From Gigantopelta aegis (lineage: Eukaryota; Mollusca; Gastropoda; Neomphalida; Peltospiridae), in NCBI RefSeq assembly GCF_016097555.1, contig NC_054699.1, positions 8,194,516-8,258,515 on the forward strand: DNA of 64,000 nucleotides, given 5' to 3'. This document shows, one piece after another, positions 34,230 to 45,061 of the stretch; position 1 is the stretch's first letter; every line of letters begins with the position of its first letter. A program made the position numbers and the translations under genes. The notes beneath the pieces were generated by a model that was given only the letters and a program-made list of their open reading frames with translations, was not told where the DNA came from and did not search any database.

Positions 34230-37200
34230 GTAAGTGAAAAAAAGTCAATTTTATTGCAAAATGTAGGCACTTCCCCGTTTCCGAGTTTGCCACTGGGTAA
34301 CCTCCCCTATATAGTTTGTACTGTTTGTAGAGTTTTATTCAGTGTAAGTCCAATGTCAAAGTAATATTTGTGCATTGGCGGATGCGGAATTATTCTAGGG
34401 AGGGATGCATCAATGAAAATGCATCTATAGTCCGTCCCCTCACCTACAAACAATTTAATGTTTGATTTTTGTTTGGTTTTTGTCAATCATTTCAGTTTGG
34501 TTTGACATATGAAGAAAAGGAAAAGTGTTTTGGTAAGTCTAAGAGCCAAAAAATACAATTTTTGTGACCAATTTAGATAACGGAAAGAGTTTGACCCGTA
34601 CCCCTCAATATCAAAGGCTCTAACCCTAACTCTATCCCTAAAACTACCCAAACTATTAGAGTATCAGGTCGTTTTGTAACCATACCAGTTCGTACCCAAA
34701 GGCATGCCAGTTCGTAACCAGAGGAACATCGGCATACCAGTTCGTACCCACATTTGTACATGTTATTTAATGAAAAACAAAACAATAAAAATCCAAGCCA
34801 ACTGCATTTTAATAATTAGCGATTAGAAATTGTCACAAAGAATCATGTCAAGCGAAGTCAGCTTATTTGTTGATATATTTCAAACACATAGCCTTTTTCT
34901 TTTTACATGACAAATTTTTTTTAATGTACAAACATAATAATATTTACAAACATAGTAATATTAAAGGGACATACCCTAGTTTCAAGCCGTGAAAATTTAC
35001 ACTAACTTTAATTAATATACAAACCTGTAATACATTTGGATAAAATTATAACTGAGTGAAACATGAGTCTGTGACTTTGAAATGGTGAAATACCCTCTAA
35101 AAATAGACTAAAACTCGACTCCATAACTGTTATTTCTCAGACGCAAGTGCGTTTTTAAAAATATGAGAAATACATTTTGCGATATTAAAAACACCAGGAT
35201 GACCAAAAACATTTTGAATGTACAGAAATTGATAATGTAAACCATAAAATCTAAGTAAAGTATGATTTCAGTTATCAAAAACGGCTATAATAGTAAAAAA
35301 TATGCATTAGTGTTTAAAAACTAGGGTTTGTTACTTTAACATAATGATATATAGAGATATTGAAACCCAGTACATTCATACAATTGTATTTATGGTAAAG
35401 GTAAATGTGAAATTAATAAAAACTTATATGTTGGTATATTTCTCAAAACTTTCAAAATGTGACTTATTCCCTATTTAGCACCGAGTCCTTCAATTATTGA
35501 CAGGTGAAAGTAGCATTATGAACTTTTAAATTTGCATATGACATGAAATTTGCATACCGTTATTACACAGGTTGATACAATCAAATATTAAATGGGTTTA
35601 TGACAAAAGAATTGCTCTTTGGCTACGAAAAGGTATGCTTTTTGGTTACGAAAAGGTATGCTTTTTGGTTACGAAACGGCATGCTTCAGTGATGCACAGC
35701 ACATAATTGCTCATTTAATGCTTATAAAAGTGATTATTACAACACATTTTTTGCTAAATGTTACAATATGTTTGTAATATAATATTATAATTGTGTATTT
35801 AAAAAATATACTAATGTTAGGTGTAATGTATGACATTATTTAATTGGTTACGAACTGGTATGCTAGCTGTTACGAAACGGTATGGTACGAATGGGTTTGG
35901 GTACGAAACATCTAGAAACCATTGAAAATGGGGTACGGGTTGAACTCATGCCTAGATAACAATCGGCTCAAAAACAAATAACTTGTAGTGGTAGGACTTT
36001 CCTTTGGCACTGTCACATATAAAAAACATAAATACTTATAATAGGGTTATGGTTAGTGACAATGCCGGTATGAGGTCGTTTCGCCCTTATTCCCGATCGC
36101 CACGTGTAGTTTCGCCCTCTATATAGGGTTGTTTTGCCCTCATGTTTATGTTTGTGAATGATGAATAAATTTGTTTACGTGACTCTAGTTGCAAATCAGA
36201 TATAGGTTATCAATTTGTAACCCTTTATCAACCATTTGCAAATTTGCGTAATTGGCTTCTGTAATATCCATTGACGTGTCATGTTTATATCTATGCTGAA
36301 GAAGATTTATGATGGAATATTAAAAGGTCCATTTGCTTCAGTTTACATTTAAATACATGCAGTTTTCTGCTGTCTGCCAGTTTGGTTTTTTATGGAATAC
36401 TCTTCAAGAGGGGTGAAAGACTCTAAAATATTAATATAAAATCAATGATCTCCAGTGGTATCTTTAAACAATCAAATAATAATAATAATAAAATAATATG
36501 ACGTCATCACATTTGCATTTATATCATAACATGTTATTACATTCAACGGTTGTTAGATTAAGTCATATCCTTTCACCCCAAAGTCAAAATGGCAGCCGAC
36601 AAAAAATTCCATGCTTTTTGCCCTGTGCGATCTCAGTGAAGTCGATACAGGTGACATGGTTATCATCTAGTATGTGGAATCCATGCCATTGTAAAAAAAA
36701 AAATCTAGATTTCTGTCTGGGTAAAATCTAACGAAAAATAAAGGTAGGAGCAATTTATTGTAAACTTTACGTTTAAGTCTACAACCTTGTTGCCTGTTAG
36801 GTGTCTATTGCGACAAAATTTAGGGTAAAAATTTTTTATATGTCAAATTTTGCTTTGACTATATTCAGGGTTTTGTTTCAATGGAATGTGTTTTTGCTGT
36901 GGACATTTTCTAAATTGCAGGGGTTGCCCATCGGATGGCCTATAGTGTTGACCTATGGTATTCAGGGATGAATGTAATGTTTTAAAAAAGGCACTTACAA
37001 TATTTAATAATACACTAATTAAGTATCGGTGCTATGTGCCATGGCCCATGAGATGTCTATGAATTCTAATCACATTTGAAACTGAAATAACTTATATGTT
37101 TCTATTTAATTTTGATTGCTATATAGACTTATGTCTCATCCGGAGCATTCGCATATCACACTACCTGGCTAATCGGCCAATGTAAATAATGACTTAACAT

Positions 37201-40200
37201 TTAAAAAGCAAATTTTATGTGTTGTTTTGCCACTGTTACAAAGGATAAAATCCAGTTAGTGCACCAAGACAGCTTGTATATCAAAGGCCGTGGTATGTGC
37301 TATCTTGTCTGGGATGGTGGACATAAAAGATCCTTTGTTACTAGTTAATGAAAAAAATGTAGTGGGTTTCAGGCCTTCTAGAATAGTTATAAAAATCCAC
37401 TAACCATGGGATCAGTGATTTAAAAAATTTACTAGCCATGATTAAAAATTTACTAGTCCTACTTTAAGTAAATACAATTTTAATAATTGGATATGTCACC
37501 TAAAGAAGGAGATCAAGCTTAAAACCCCATAGATTTGACAGGAGGAATGGACAAGATATTTGAACACATTTACAAAATAGACTAATACAGCATTTGAACC
37601 TTTTTTTCACTAGCCATGGGAGTGGGGCTACTATAATGTAGAAGCCCTGGGGTTTCTTCTGAGACTTATTTGTCAAAATTACCAAAATATTTGACATCCA
37701 ATAGCTGATTATTAATCAATGTGCTTGTCAAACAAAACAAATTTCTAAAAGATAAAAGGAAATTAAATTTTAATTATTAGTCAATAGTGACCAGTACAAT
37801 AGTTAACATTTTTTAGTTTGAACCAATTTTCAGATATATACATGTAGGAGAGTGGCAGCCTAATTTAAATAAAACATTTAATAGGCAAGTACTAAATTTC
37901 AAATGTTTTAGCGACATTGTATAAAATTTAGCAGTTGGCTAATTTGGCAATGGACAGGGTGTCTCCTGATAAAATAATTGGATCTACACATATATTTTAT
38001 TTTTCAGATCAACCAATGAAACGATGGCCATTGTTTCCAATGGTTACACAATTCCGTGTGAGGACGAAATAATGGCGGTGTGTCGCGATTTGTCGATCAT
38101 GAAGGACATCGAGAAGAAAGCCTTTTCTCAACTCAAGTTGTTGTCACCCGCAACCAGGGAACATCAAGTTTGTATTCATTCAAGATCAGGGTTTTTTTTT
38201 GGAGGGGTGTGGGTGCTTTCATTTAAGTTCAAGGAATAATTTTAATGTACTGGATCCAAAACAAAAATAGTCCTGATGTAACCTTGGAAATTTTATGTAA
38301 TTGATAATGTTCACTGGGCTAGTCCTGGCACTCACCGAATTCACCAGATGCCATTTTTAATTATTCTTGGCACCTTTTTGCCGTGGACTATATTCAGTGT
38401 TCAAAACTTCAAGGATTGAGAACAACAGGCAAGTTTTATTTTCATTTGGCGAAATGATTTCATGTAATAATTTATATTTTGTTTTGAAAATAATTGAGTT
38501 TGTGCAAGTTTAATAGATAATTTCAACAAACGTTTTCTTTTCAAAATCTTGATAGGTGATATTTTTAGTCAAGTGAAAATTGATTAGCAACTACTCTTTA
38601 GTATCTTGTGTAGCGAGTCACGACGCGATACTGAACCTAATGTTCCCTAAAATTGGCCCCAATTTTTTTTTTACTCAGAGTTAGCCCTGATTTGTTCTAT
38701 AACATTTAGTGAAATATCTTAAAAATATCAGTGAAATAAAAGTGTCGATTAGTCACCGAGTGACGATAACACATTTTAGAGTGAAAATTTCACTACTTCA
38801 CTCTAAAATGTGTTATCGTCACTGTAGAAAGTGTTTGTTTGCAATCATATCACACTTAACACACACGCGCGACTCGTGAGATATGATTGCAAACTTCACT
38901 CAATGAGATATAAATCATAATTGACAAAAAACATGAAATATCTGCTATACATTGCATTTCAACACATAACCAATTAGTGGTTTGTTTCAATTTAAATTTA
39001 CGTATACAAGTCTATGGGATGGTTTGTGAGGGATATTGTTCCCTGTGCGGCACATCAGAAGTGCTTATATGTCACCGTATTCTGATATTGTGCCATGTTG
39101 GTTTCAGGAACGATATTCGTTTCTGCATTTTAATTTTTTTTATTTATTTAGTTTTTACATTGGGCGTGGCTCAGTGGTAAAGCGCTCACCCGATGCATGG
39201 TCGGTCTGGGATCCCATTGGGCTATTTTTCGTTCATTCCAGCGCATCACGACTGGTATATTAAATGGCGTGTCTATATGCATAATATATTATAACGGATC
39301 CCTTGCTACTAATGGAACAAATTTAGCAGGTTTTCTCGCTAAGACTAAAAATTGTCAAATATTTCACATCCAATAGTCGGTGATAAATATATCAATGTGC
39401 TCTTGTGGTGTTGTTAAACAAAACAAACTTTAATTTCAACTTTTTTATTTACAGTTTCCAGTGAACGAGTCAATAGCCTGTGCGTTGTATATGACTATTG
39501 TGGATGTACGGTGAGTCTGAGGGAATTCATCGGAGAATATGAATAACGGTTGTTATGCCAGCATCAAAATATGAGGCAGTCGAACCAATCAGTCACTTAC
39601 TAATTGTTTGAGTGGAATTTCGGAAGCATAATTTAGCAATGTTTATATGCCGGCATTAATACTGGTCACCTGAATAAAATATATTTATTTATTATTAACC
39701 TTCTGCCTACAGGATTAATTTTTGACAAAAAAACTTGTCGAGAGGGTACAGGTTTATACATTTTTCACTTGAAATGTTTATAAATCTATAAAATATTCAG
39801 GGCTTCTAGATTATGGCAACCCCACTCCCATGGCTAGTGATGTTCAGTGTTGGGCTAGTAAATAACTACTATTGCCATGCCAGACAGGGCTTCTAGATTA
39901 TGGCAACCCCACTCCCATGGCTAGTGATGTTCAGTGTTGGGCTAGTAAATAACTACTATTGCCATGCCAGACAGGGCTTCTAGATTATGGCAACCCCACT
40001 CCCATGGCTAGTGATGTTCAGTGTTGGGCTAGTAAATAACTACTATTGTCATGCCAGACAGGGCTTCTAGATTATGGCAACCCCACTCCCATGGCTAGTG
40101 ATGTTCAGTGTTGGGCTAGTAAATAACTACTATTGCCATGCCAGACAGGGCTTCTAGATTATGGCAACCCCACTCCCATGGCTAGTGATGTTCAGTGTTG

Positions 40201-43200
40201 GGCTAGTAAATAACTACTATTGCCATGCCAGACAGGGCTTCTAGATTATGGCAACCCCACTCCCATGGCTAATGATGTTCAGTGTTGGGCTAGTAAATAA
40301 CTACTATTGTCATACCAGACAGGGCTTCTAGATTATGGCAACCCCACTCCCATGGCTAGTGATGTTCAATGTTGGGCTAGTAAATAACTACTATTGCCAT
40401 GCCTGACAGGGCTTCTAGATTATGGCAACCCCACTCCCATGGCTAGTGATGTTCAGTGTTGGGCTAGTAAATAACTACTATTGTCATGTCAGACAGGGCT
40501 TCTAGATTATGGCAACCCCACTCCCATGGCTAGTGATGTTCAGTGTTGGGCTAGTAAATAACTACTATTGCCATGCCAGACAGGGCTTCTAGATTATGGC
40601 AACCCCACTCCCATGGCTAGTGATGTTCAGTGTTGGGCTAGTAAATAACTACTATTGCCATGCCAGACAGGGCTTCTAGATTATGGTAGCCCCACTCCCA
40701 TGGCTAGTGATGTTCAGTGTTGGGCTAGTAAATAAATACTATTGCCATGCCAGACAGGGCTTCTAGATTATGGCAACCCCACTCCCATGTCTAGTGATGT
40801 TCAGTGTTGGGCTAGTAAATAACTAATATTGCCATACCAGACAGGGCTTCTAGATTATGGCAGCCCCACTCCCATGGCTAGTGATGTTCAGTGTTGGGCT
40901 AGTAAATAAATACTATTGCCATGCCAGACAGGGCTTCTAGATTATGGCAACCCCACTCCCATGGCTAGTGATGTTCAGTGTTGGGCTAGTAAATAACTAC
41001 TATTGCCATATCTGACAGGGCTTCTAGATTATGGCAACCCCACTCCCATGGCTAGTGATGTTCAGTGTTGGGCTAGTAAATAACTACTATTGCCATGCCA
41101 GACAGGGCTTCTAGATTATGGTAGCCCCACTCCCATGGCTAGTGATGTTCAGTGTTGGGCTAGTAAATAACTAATATTGCCATGCCTGACAGGGCTTCTA
41201 GATTATGGCAACCCCACTCCCATGGCTAGTGATGTTCAGTGTTGGGCTAGTAAATAACTACTATTGCCATGCCAGACAGGGCTTCTAGATTATGGTAGCC
41301 CCACTCCCATGGCTAGTGATGTTCAGTGTTGGGCTAGTAAATAACTAATATTGCCATGCCTGACAGGGCTTCTAGATTATGGCAACCCCACTCCCATGGC
41401 TAGTGATGTTCAGTGTTGGGCTAGTAAATAACTACTATTGCCATGCCTGACAGGGCTTCTAGATTATGGTAGCCCCACTCCCATGGCTAGTGATGTTCAG
41501 TGTTGGGCTAGTAAATAACTACTATTGCCATGCCTGACAGGGCTTCTAGATTATGGTAGCCCCACTCCCATGGCTAGTGATGTTCAGTGTTGGGCTAGTA
41601 AATAACTAATATTGCCATGCCTGACAGGGCTTCTAGATTATGGCAACCCCACTCCCATGGCTAGTGATGTTCAGTGTTGGGCTAGTAAATAACTACTATT
41701 GCCATGCCTGACGGTCAAATGTTGCTGCTATAGTCTATTTTGTAAATATTAATATCCTAACACCCACCCTTCAATGTTAGTGTTTTTAAGCTCTGTCTCC
41801 CTGTTTAGGTGACATCTGATTATTACTATTGTTTAATGAAATTTTATTAACTTAAAGAGAAGTAGGGTTAGTGAATTTTTAATAGTGGCTAGTAAATTAT
41901 AAAAATCACTGATCCCATGCTAGTGGGCTTTATACAAATTCTAGAAGCCATGATAATGTTCATATGTGAAAGGTATAAGTATTTTTTTCGTAAGTTGCTG
42001 TGGTTTAAAATTACATTTTTTTTTTTTTTAATAAAGTCACATTTACTTACACACTTTTCAGGGCTAGCTCTGGGTGAGCAAAACAGTTCGCCAAATTGTC
42101 TATTAAACTTAAAAAATTGCAGAAATCAACAGTTATTTTCTAAAAAAAATGTCAATTATTACATGAAATTCTTTCGCCAAACTAAAGTAAAATTCGCCAA
42201 CTGCTTTCAAAATTCGCGAGTGTCAGAGCTTGCCCTGCATATGTCTGGTATTTATGGCAATTCTTCTTAATTACTTTGTTTTGCTAGCCACATTTTTGGG
42301 GCCAAACAAACTATGATACAATATTTCGTGATTTTCGTTGTTGTTAAAATGGTCCAAATTATTTGTGGAGGGGATAAGGTAGTAAGATCCCAGATATAAA
42401 AAAAAAAAAGAAGAAGATTTTAAGGCCAGTTTGGTGTTTGCCTCCTGGATCCACCAGTGCAATAGCTGATGATTATTCAATGTGGTCAGACTAAGCCCAC
42501 AAGCATTGATAGCCACAAGAGACAAACACCAGTCGTTGCAGTTACAAGGACTGGGATGTGGAGATGGACAGCGAAATAAGTTGAAAAATAGGAGGAACTG
42601 CCAGATTGTTAACCACAAGAGACAAACACCAGTCATGATTGAAGTTACAAGGACTGGGGTGTGGAAGTGGACAGTGAAAGAAGTTGAAAAATAGGACGAA
42701 CTGCCAGATTGTTAACCACAAGAGACAAACACCAGTCATGATTGAAGTTACAAGGACTGGGGTGTGGAAGTGGACAGTGAAAGAAGTTGAAAAATAGGAG
42801 GAACTGCCAGATTGATAACCACAAGAGACAAACACCAGTTGTGATTGAATTTACAAGGACTGGGTTGTGGAGGTGGACAGCGAAAGAAGTTGAAAAATAG
42901 GAGGAACTGCCAGAAATGACATGGAAGTCAAAGGAGAGAAAGGACAGGGGGTAGCGGGATATAAAAAAGTTAATCAATGTGCTCTAGTGGTGTAGTTGAT
43001 CAAAACCAATGTTTTTTTCTGCTGTTTATTTCAGGATGCCGTATGGACCTCATGATCCGCAGCTCCAGCGCGGGTTTCTTGAAGCACCTTGTGTCACGGT
43101 GTCAGACATTCTGCAGAGGACAAACATAAAGTGAGTTCTTTGGTTTTCGGTAATACAGTGAAACTCCGCTAAACCGGACACCCTCTGGACTAAGTAAAAA

Positions 43201-44001
43201 GTCAGACATATGGTTACGGACCACACAGATATTGAGAGCAGAAACCCGCTGTCGCCATTTCATGGGCTGCTCTTTTCAATTAGCAGCAAGGGATCTTTTA
43301 TATGCACCATCCCACAGACAGGGTAGTACATACCACAGCCTTTGATATACCAGTCGTGATGCACTGGCTGGAACGAGAAATAGCCCAATGGGCCCACCAA
43401 CGGGGATCGATCCCAGACCAACCGCGCATCGAGCGAGCACTTTACCTCTGAGCTACGTCCCGCCCGTCTTGGCTTGAAGACATGTGGCAATGACCAGGAA
43501 CAACTTAACTTTTTTCTCCGATGTTTTGTCTTGACATCATCTCTTATTTTAAAGGTCTTCTGGATTATGGTAGCCACACGCCCATGTCTAGTGCTGTTCA
43601 ATGTTGGGCTAATAAATAACTAAATAACTACTGTTATCATGCCTGATGGCTATTGTAAAAAACAGTAAAGGATTTTTAAGATCTATCTCCCTCTTTGGGT
43701 GACATACCTGTGATTATTCACATTAATAAAATTATATTTATTAAAGTAGGACTAGTGAATTTTTAATTATGGCAAGCAAATTTTTTAAATCACTGATCCC
43801 ATGGCTAGTGGATTTTTATAACAATTCTAGGAGCCCTGTCTTATTACGTTTATGTTGATGTTTTGCCAGCGTGACGACGCTCTTCCACCGCATGAAGACC
43901 GTGAAGGAGAGTTGTGACGTGAGCGATGCCGTCAGTCAACACCTCCTGCTGTTGGAGAAGAAGTACTGCATTGTGTCGGCTCTGTTCCACACCTTCGAGA
44001 G
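34180..44001 (+). CDS. RB1: Retinoblastoma protein RB1, 5' part (exons 1-5)
   Basis: Five plus-strand exons (34180-34229, 38008-38167, 39455-39510, 43035-43130, 43870-44001) give the N-terminal 164 codons plus two bases. The last two exons read LQRTNI...LFHRMKTVKE...SDAVSQHLLLLEKKY...ALFHTFER, which follows human RB1 LQKNIEISVHKFF...[22 protein letters not shown]. Exon 2 resembles the human stretch beginning TALCQKLKI, and exon 3 the stretch ELWGICIFIAAVD. The part ends in phase 2 (GAG AG|gtttgt) just before a minisatellite and a 200-N gap. The next RB1 exon in protein order (22789-22704, minus strand, contig A) starts with the A needed to complete the codon, so both parts are judged to be one gene. 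Exon 1 is the least certain exon; it is chosen for its ATG, its consensus donor and the right phase. Confidence 0.9.
34582..35952. mobile_element. 1.37-kb TIR element with 8-bp target duplication, host of a TTAA MITE
   Basis: TAGATAAC flanks both ends (34574-34581, 35953-35960). The terminal inverted repeats GGAAAGAGTTTGACCCGTAC and GGCATGAGTTCAACCCGTAC (right end reversed) lead to subterminal repeats of ATACCAGTTCGTAACC on both sides. No transposase frame. The TTAA MITE at 34961-35339 sits inside. RB1 intron 1. Confidence 0.85.
34961..35339. mobile_element. TTAA-flanked MITE, full copy
   Basis: TTAA, then AGGGACATACCCTAGTTTC, and at the other end AAACTAGGGTTTGTTACT, then TTAA. The target choice TTAA is that of piggyBac-type elements. 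Fragments of the family occur at 1-169 and 2008-2080. Confidence 0.85.
36000..37250. other. RB1 intron 1, nothing recognised
   Basis: AT-rich. An open frame of 77 codons at 36498-36731 has no support as an exon. TTTCGCCCT is repeated at 36088-36150 for no clear reason. Confidence 0.4.
37255..37745 (+). mobile_element. SINE split by MITE-1 copy F
   Basis: The body (GGCCGTGGTATGTGCTATCT to AATGTAGTGGGTTT) and the tail (TTTGACATCCAATAGCTGAT, then CAAACAAAAC) are separated by the MITE at 37370-37649. Confidence 0.88.
37370..37649 (-). mobile_element. MITE-1 copy F nested in a SINE, 6-bp target duplication
   Basis: CAGGCCTTCTAGAATAG to GTAGAAGCCCTG with GGGTTT on both sides (37364-37369, 37650-37655). 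280 bases. Confidence 0.9.
38008..38167 (+). CDS. RB1: RB1 exon 2
   Basis: Acceptor ttttcag, then 160 bases encoding ...EDEIMAVCRDLSIMKDIEKKAF..., which resembles the human [22 protein letters not shown] region. Ends in phase 0 at CAA|gtttgt, a weak donor of the same form as that of exon 5. Confidence 0.85.
38315..38545. mobile_element. MITE-2 copy
   Basis: GGGCTAGTCCTGGCACTCAC and ATTTGGCGAAATGATTTCAT, like the copies at 18372 and 42059. The right end is unclear. Confidence 0.55.
38750..38940. repeat. Two adjacent large hairpins (palindromic element)
   Basis: GTGACGATAACACATTTTAG is followed by its reverse complement within 65 bases. Next, GTTTGCAATCATATCACACT pairs with GTGAGATATGATTGCAAAC. 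The second hairpin and its right flank recur at 48600-48715. Confidence 0.8.
39160..39442 (+). mobile_element. SINE, head 1 with tail 2
   Basis: GGCTCAGTGGTAAAGCGCTC then GGTCGGTCTGGGATCC, ending TGTTGTTAAACAAAACAAAC. Ends about ten bases before the acceptor of RB1 exon 3. Confidence 0.82.
39455..39510 (+). CDS. RB1: RB1 exon 3
   Basis: Acceptor tttacag and donor CG|gtgagt. Encodes FPVNESIACALYMTIVDV, matching the helix ELWGICIFIAAVD of the human N-terminal domain. 56 bases, phase 0 to 2. Confidence 0.85.
39798..41952 (+). mobile_element. MITE-1 copy G, its left end amplified into an 87-bp satellite
   Basis: About 22 tandem units of 87 bases (39798-41712), each starting CAGGGCTTCTAGATTATGGC and ending ATTGCCATGCCAGA. 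After the last unit the rest of a normal MITE-1 follows once (GTCAAATGTTGCTGC to TTCTAGAAGCCATG). The units match the first 87 bases of MITE-1, so the array is a terminal duplication within one copy. RB1 intron 3. Confidence 0.95.
42059..42237. mobile_element. MITE-2, best copy
   Basis: CAGGGCTAGCTCTGGG at the left and CAGAGCTTGCCCTG at the right are inverted repeats. 179 bases, no clear target duplication. Confidence 0.7.
42485..42920. repeat. 103-bp tandem repeat, about four units
   Basis: Unit AGTTACAAGGACTGGGGTGT then GGAAGTGGACAGTGAAAGAA and CACAAGAGACAAACACCAGT. RB1 intron 3, about 100 bases before the exon 4 acceptor. Confidence 0.92.
43035..43130 (+). CDS. RB1: RB1 exon 4
   Basis: Acceptor tttcag and donor AA|gtgagt. 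Encodes MPYGPHDPQLQRGFLEAP and then VTVSDILQRTNI, the latter aligning with human FTFTELQKNIEI. 96 bases, phase 2 to 2. Confidence 0.88.
43195..43472 (-). mobile_element. SINE, head 1, tail 1 truncated
   Basis: From the head (CGGGACGTAGCTCAGAGGTA, minus strand) to CATATGTCTGAC at its broken 3' end. Confidence 0.82.
43548..43838 (+). mobile_element. MITE-1 copy H with 6-bp target duplication
   Basis: TCTTAT on both sides (43542-43547, 43839-43844). The left end is slightly changed, the right end is CTAGGAGCCCTG. Ends 31 bases before RB1 exon 5. Confidence 0.85.
43870..44001 (+). CDS. RB1: RB1 exon 5, its donor copied into a minisatellite
   Basis: Acceptor ttgccag; 132 bases encoding VTTLFHRMKTVKESCDVSDA and then VSQHLLLLEKKYCIVSALF, HTFE plus AG. 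The last bases TTCGAGAG and the donor gtttgt are repeated about 25 times in the intron that follows. Reading through the first donor gives FERFVT and a stop. Confidence 0.93.
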
Positions 44002-45061
44002 GTTTGTCACATAATTCATCTTCTTTCTCTCCTTCGAGAGGTTTGTCACATAATTCATCTTCTTTCTCTCCTTCAAGAGGTTTGTCACATAATTCATCTT
44101 CTTTTCTCTCCTTCGAGAGGTTTGTCACATAATTCATCTTCTTTTCTCTCTCCTTCGAGAGGTTTGTTACATAATTCATCTTCTTTTCTCTCTCCTTCGA
44201 GAGGTTTGTCACATAATTCATCTTCTTTTCTCTCTTTCGAGAGGTTTGTCACATAATTCATCATCTTTTCTCTCTCCTTCAAGAGGTTTGTCATATAATT
44301 CATCTTCTTTTCTGTCTCCTTCGAGAGGTTTGTCACATAATTCATCTTTTCTCTCTCCTTCGAGAGGTTTGTCACATAATTCATCTTCTTTTCTCTCTTC
44401 TTCGAGAGGTTTGTCACATAATTCATCTTTTCTCTCTCCTTCGAGAGGTTTGTCATAAATTCATCTTCTTTTCTCTCTCCTTCGAGAGGTTTGTCACATA
44501 ATTCATCTTCTTTTCTCTCTCCTTCGAGAGGTTTGTCACATAATTCATCATCTTTTCTCTCTCCTTCAAGAGGTTTGTCATATAATTCATCTTCTTTTCT
44601 GTCTCCTTTGAGAGGTTTGTCACATAATTCATCTTTTCTCTCTCCTTCGAGAGGTTTGTCACATAATTCATCTTCTTTTCTGTCTCCTTCGAGAGGTTTG
44701 TCACATAATTCATCTTCTTTTCTCTCTCCTTCGAGAGGTTTGTCACATAATTCATCTTCTTTTCTGTCTCCTTTGAGAGGTTTGTCACATAATTCATCTT
44801 TTCTCTCTCCTTCGAGAGATTTGTCACATAATTCATATTCTTTCTCTCCTTCGAGAGGTTTGTCACATAATTAATGTTCTTTTCTCTCTCCTTCGAGAGA
44901 TTTGTCACATAATTCATTTTCTTTCTCTCCTTCGAGAGGTTTGTCACATAATTCATCTTCTTTCTCTCCTTCAAGAAGTTTGTCAAATAATTCATCTTCT
45001 TTCTCTCCTTCGAGAGGTTTGTCACATAATTCATCTTTTCTCTCTCCTTCGAGATGTTTGT
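44002..45061. repeat. RB1: 39-45-bp minisatellite carrying the RB1 exon 5 donor, runs into the gap
   Basis: About 25 units of TTCGAGAG|GTTTGTCACATA then ATTCATCTTC and TTTTCTCTCTCC. The first unit is the end of exon 5 itself. Each unit repeats the exon end, the donor GTTTGT and a pyrimidine tract. Open frames here (SPSRGLSHNSS on plus, NYVTNLSKERE on minus) come only from the repetition. Confidence 0.97.

Noticed and set aside
34610-34650. Telomere-like repeat (CTAACCCTAACTCTATCCCTAA)
   Set aside because: Only two imperfect units, inside a DNA transposon with its own inverted ends.
36498-36731. RB1 exon 1 at 36.5-36.7 kb
   Set aside because: Possible donors there give phase 0 or 1, not the phase 2 that exon 2 needs, and the ATGGCAGCC frame stops before any donor. 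The exon at 34180 fits better.
42271-42977. Repeated protein frames on the minus strand (HDWCLSLVVNN)
   Set aside because: Translations of the 103-bp tandem repeat in RB1 intron 3.
226-44001. Two RB-family paralogs (for example RB1 and RBL1) instead of one split gene
   Set aside because: The parts do not overlap in protein content, are consecutive along human RB1 and have matching junction phases. The spacer motif is RB1-type.
44000-45060. Ser/Arg-rich and Lys/Glu-rich reading frames (SPSRGLSHNSS; NYVTNLSKERE)
   Set aside because: Both are translations of the exon 5 donor minisatellite; units of varying length break the frame.
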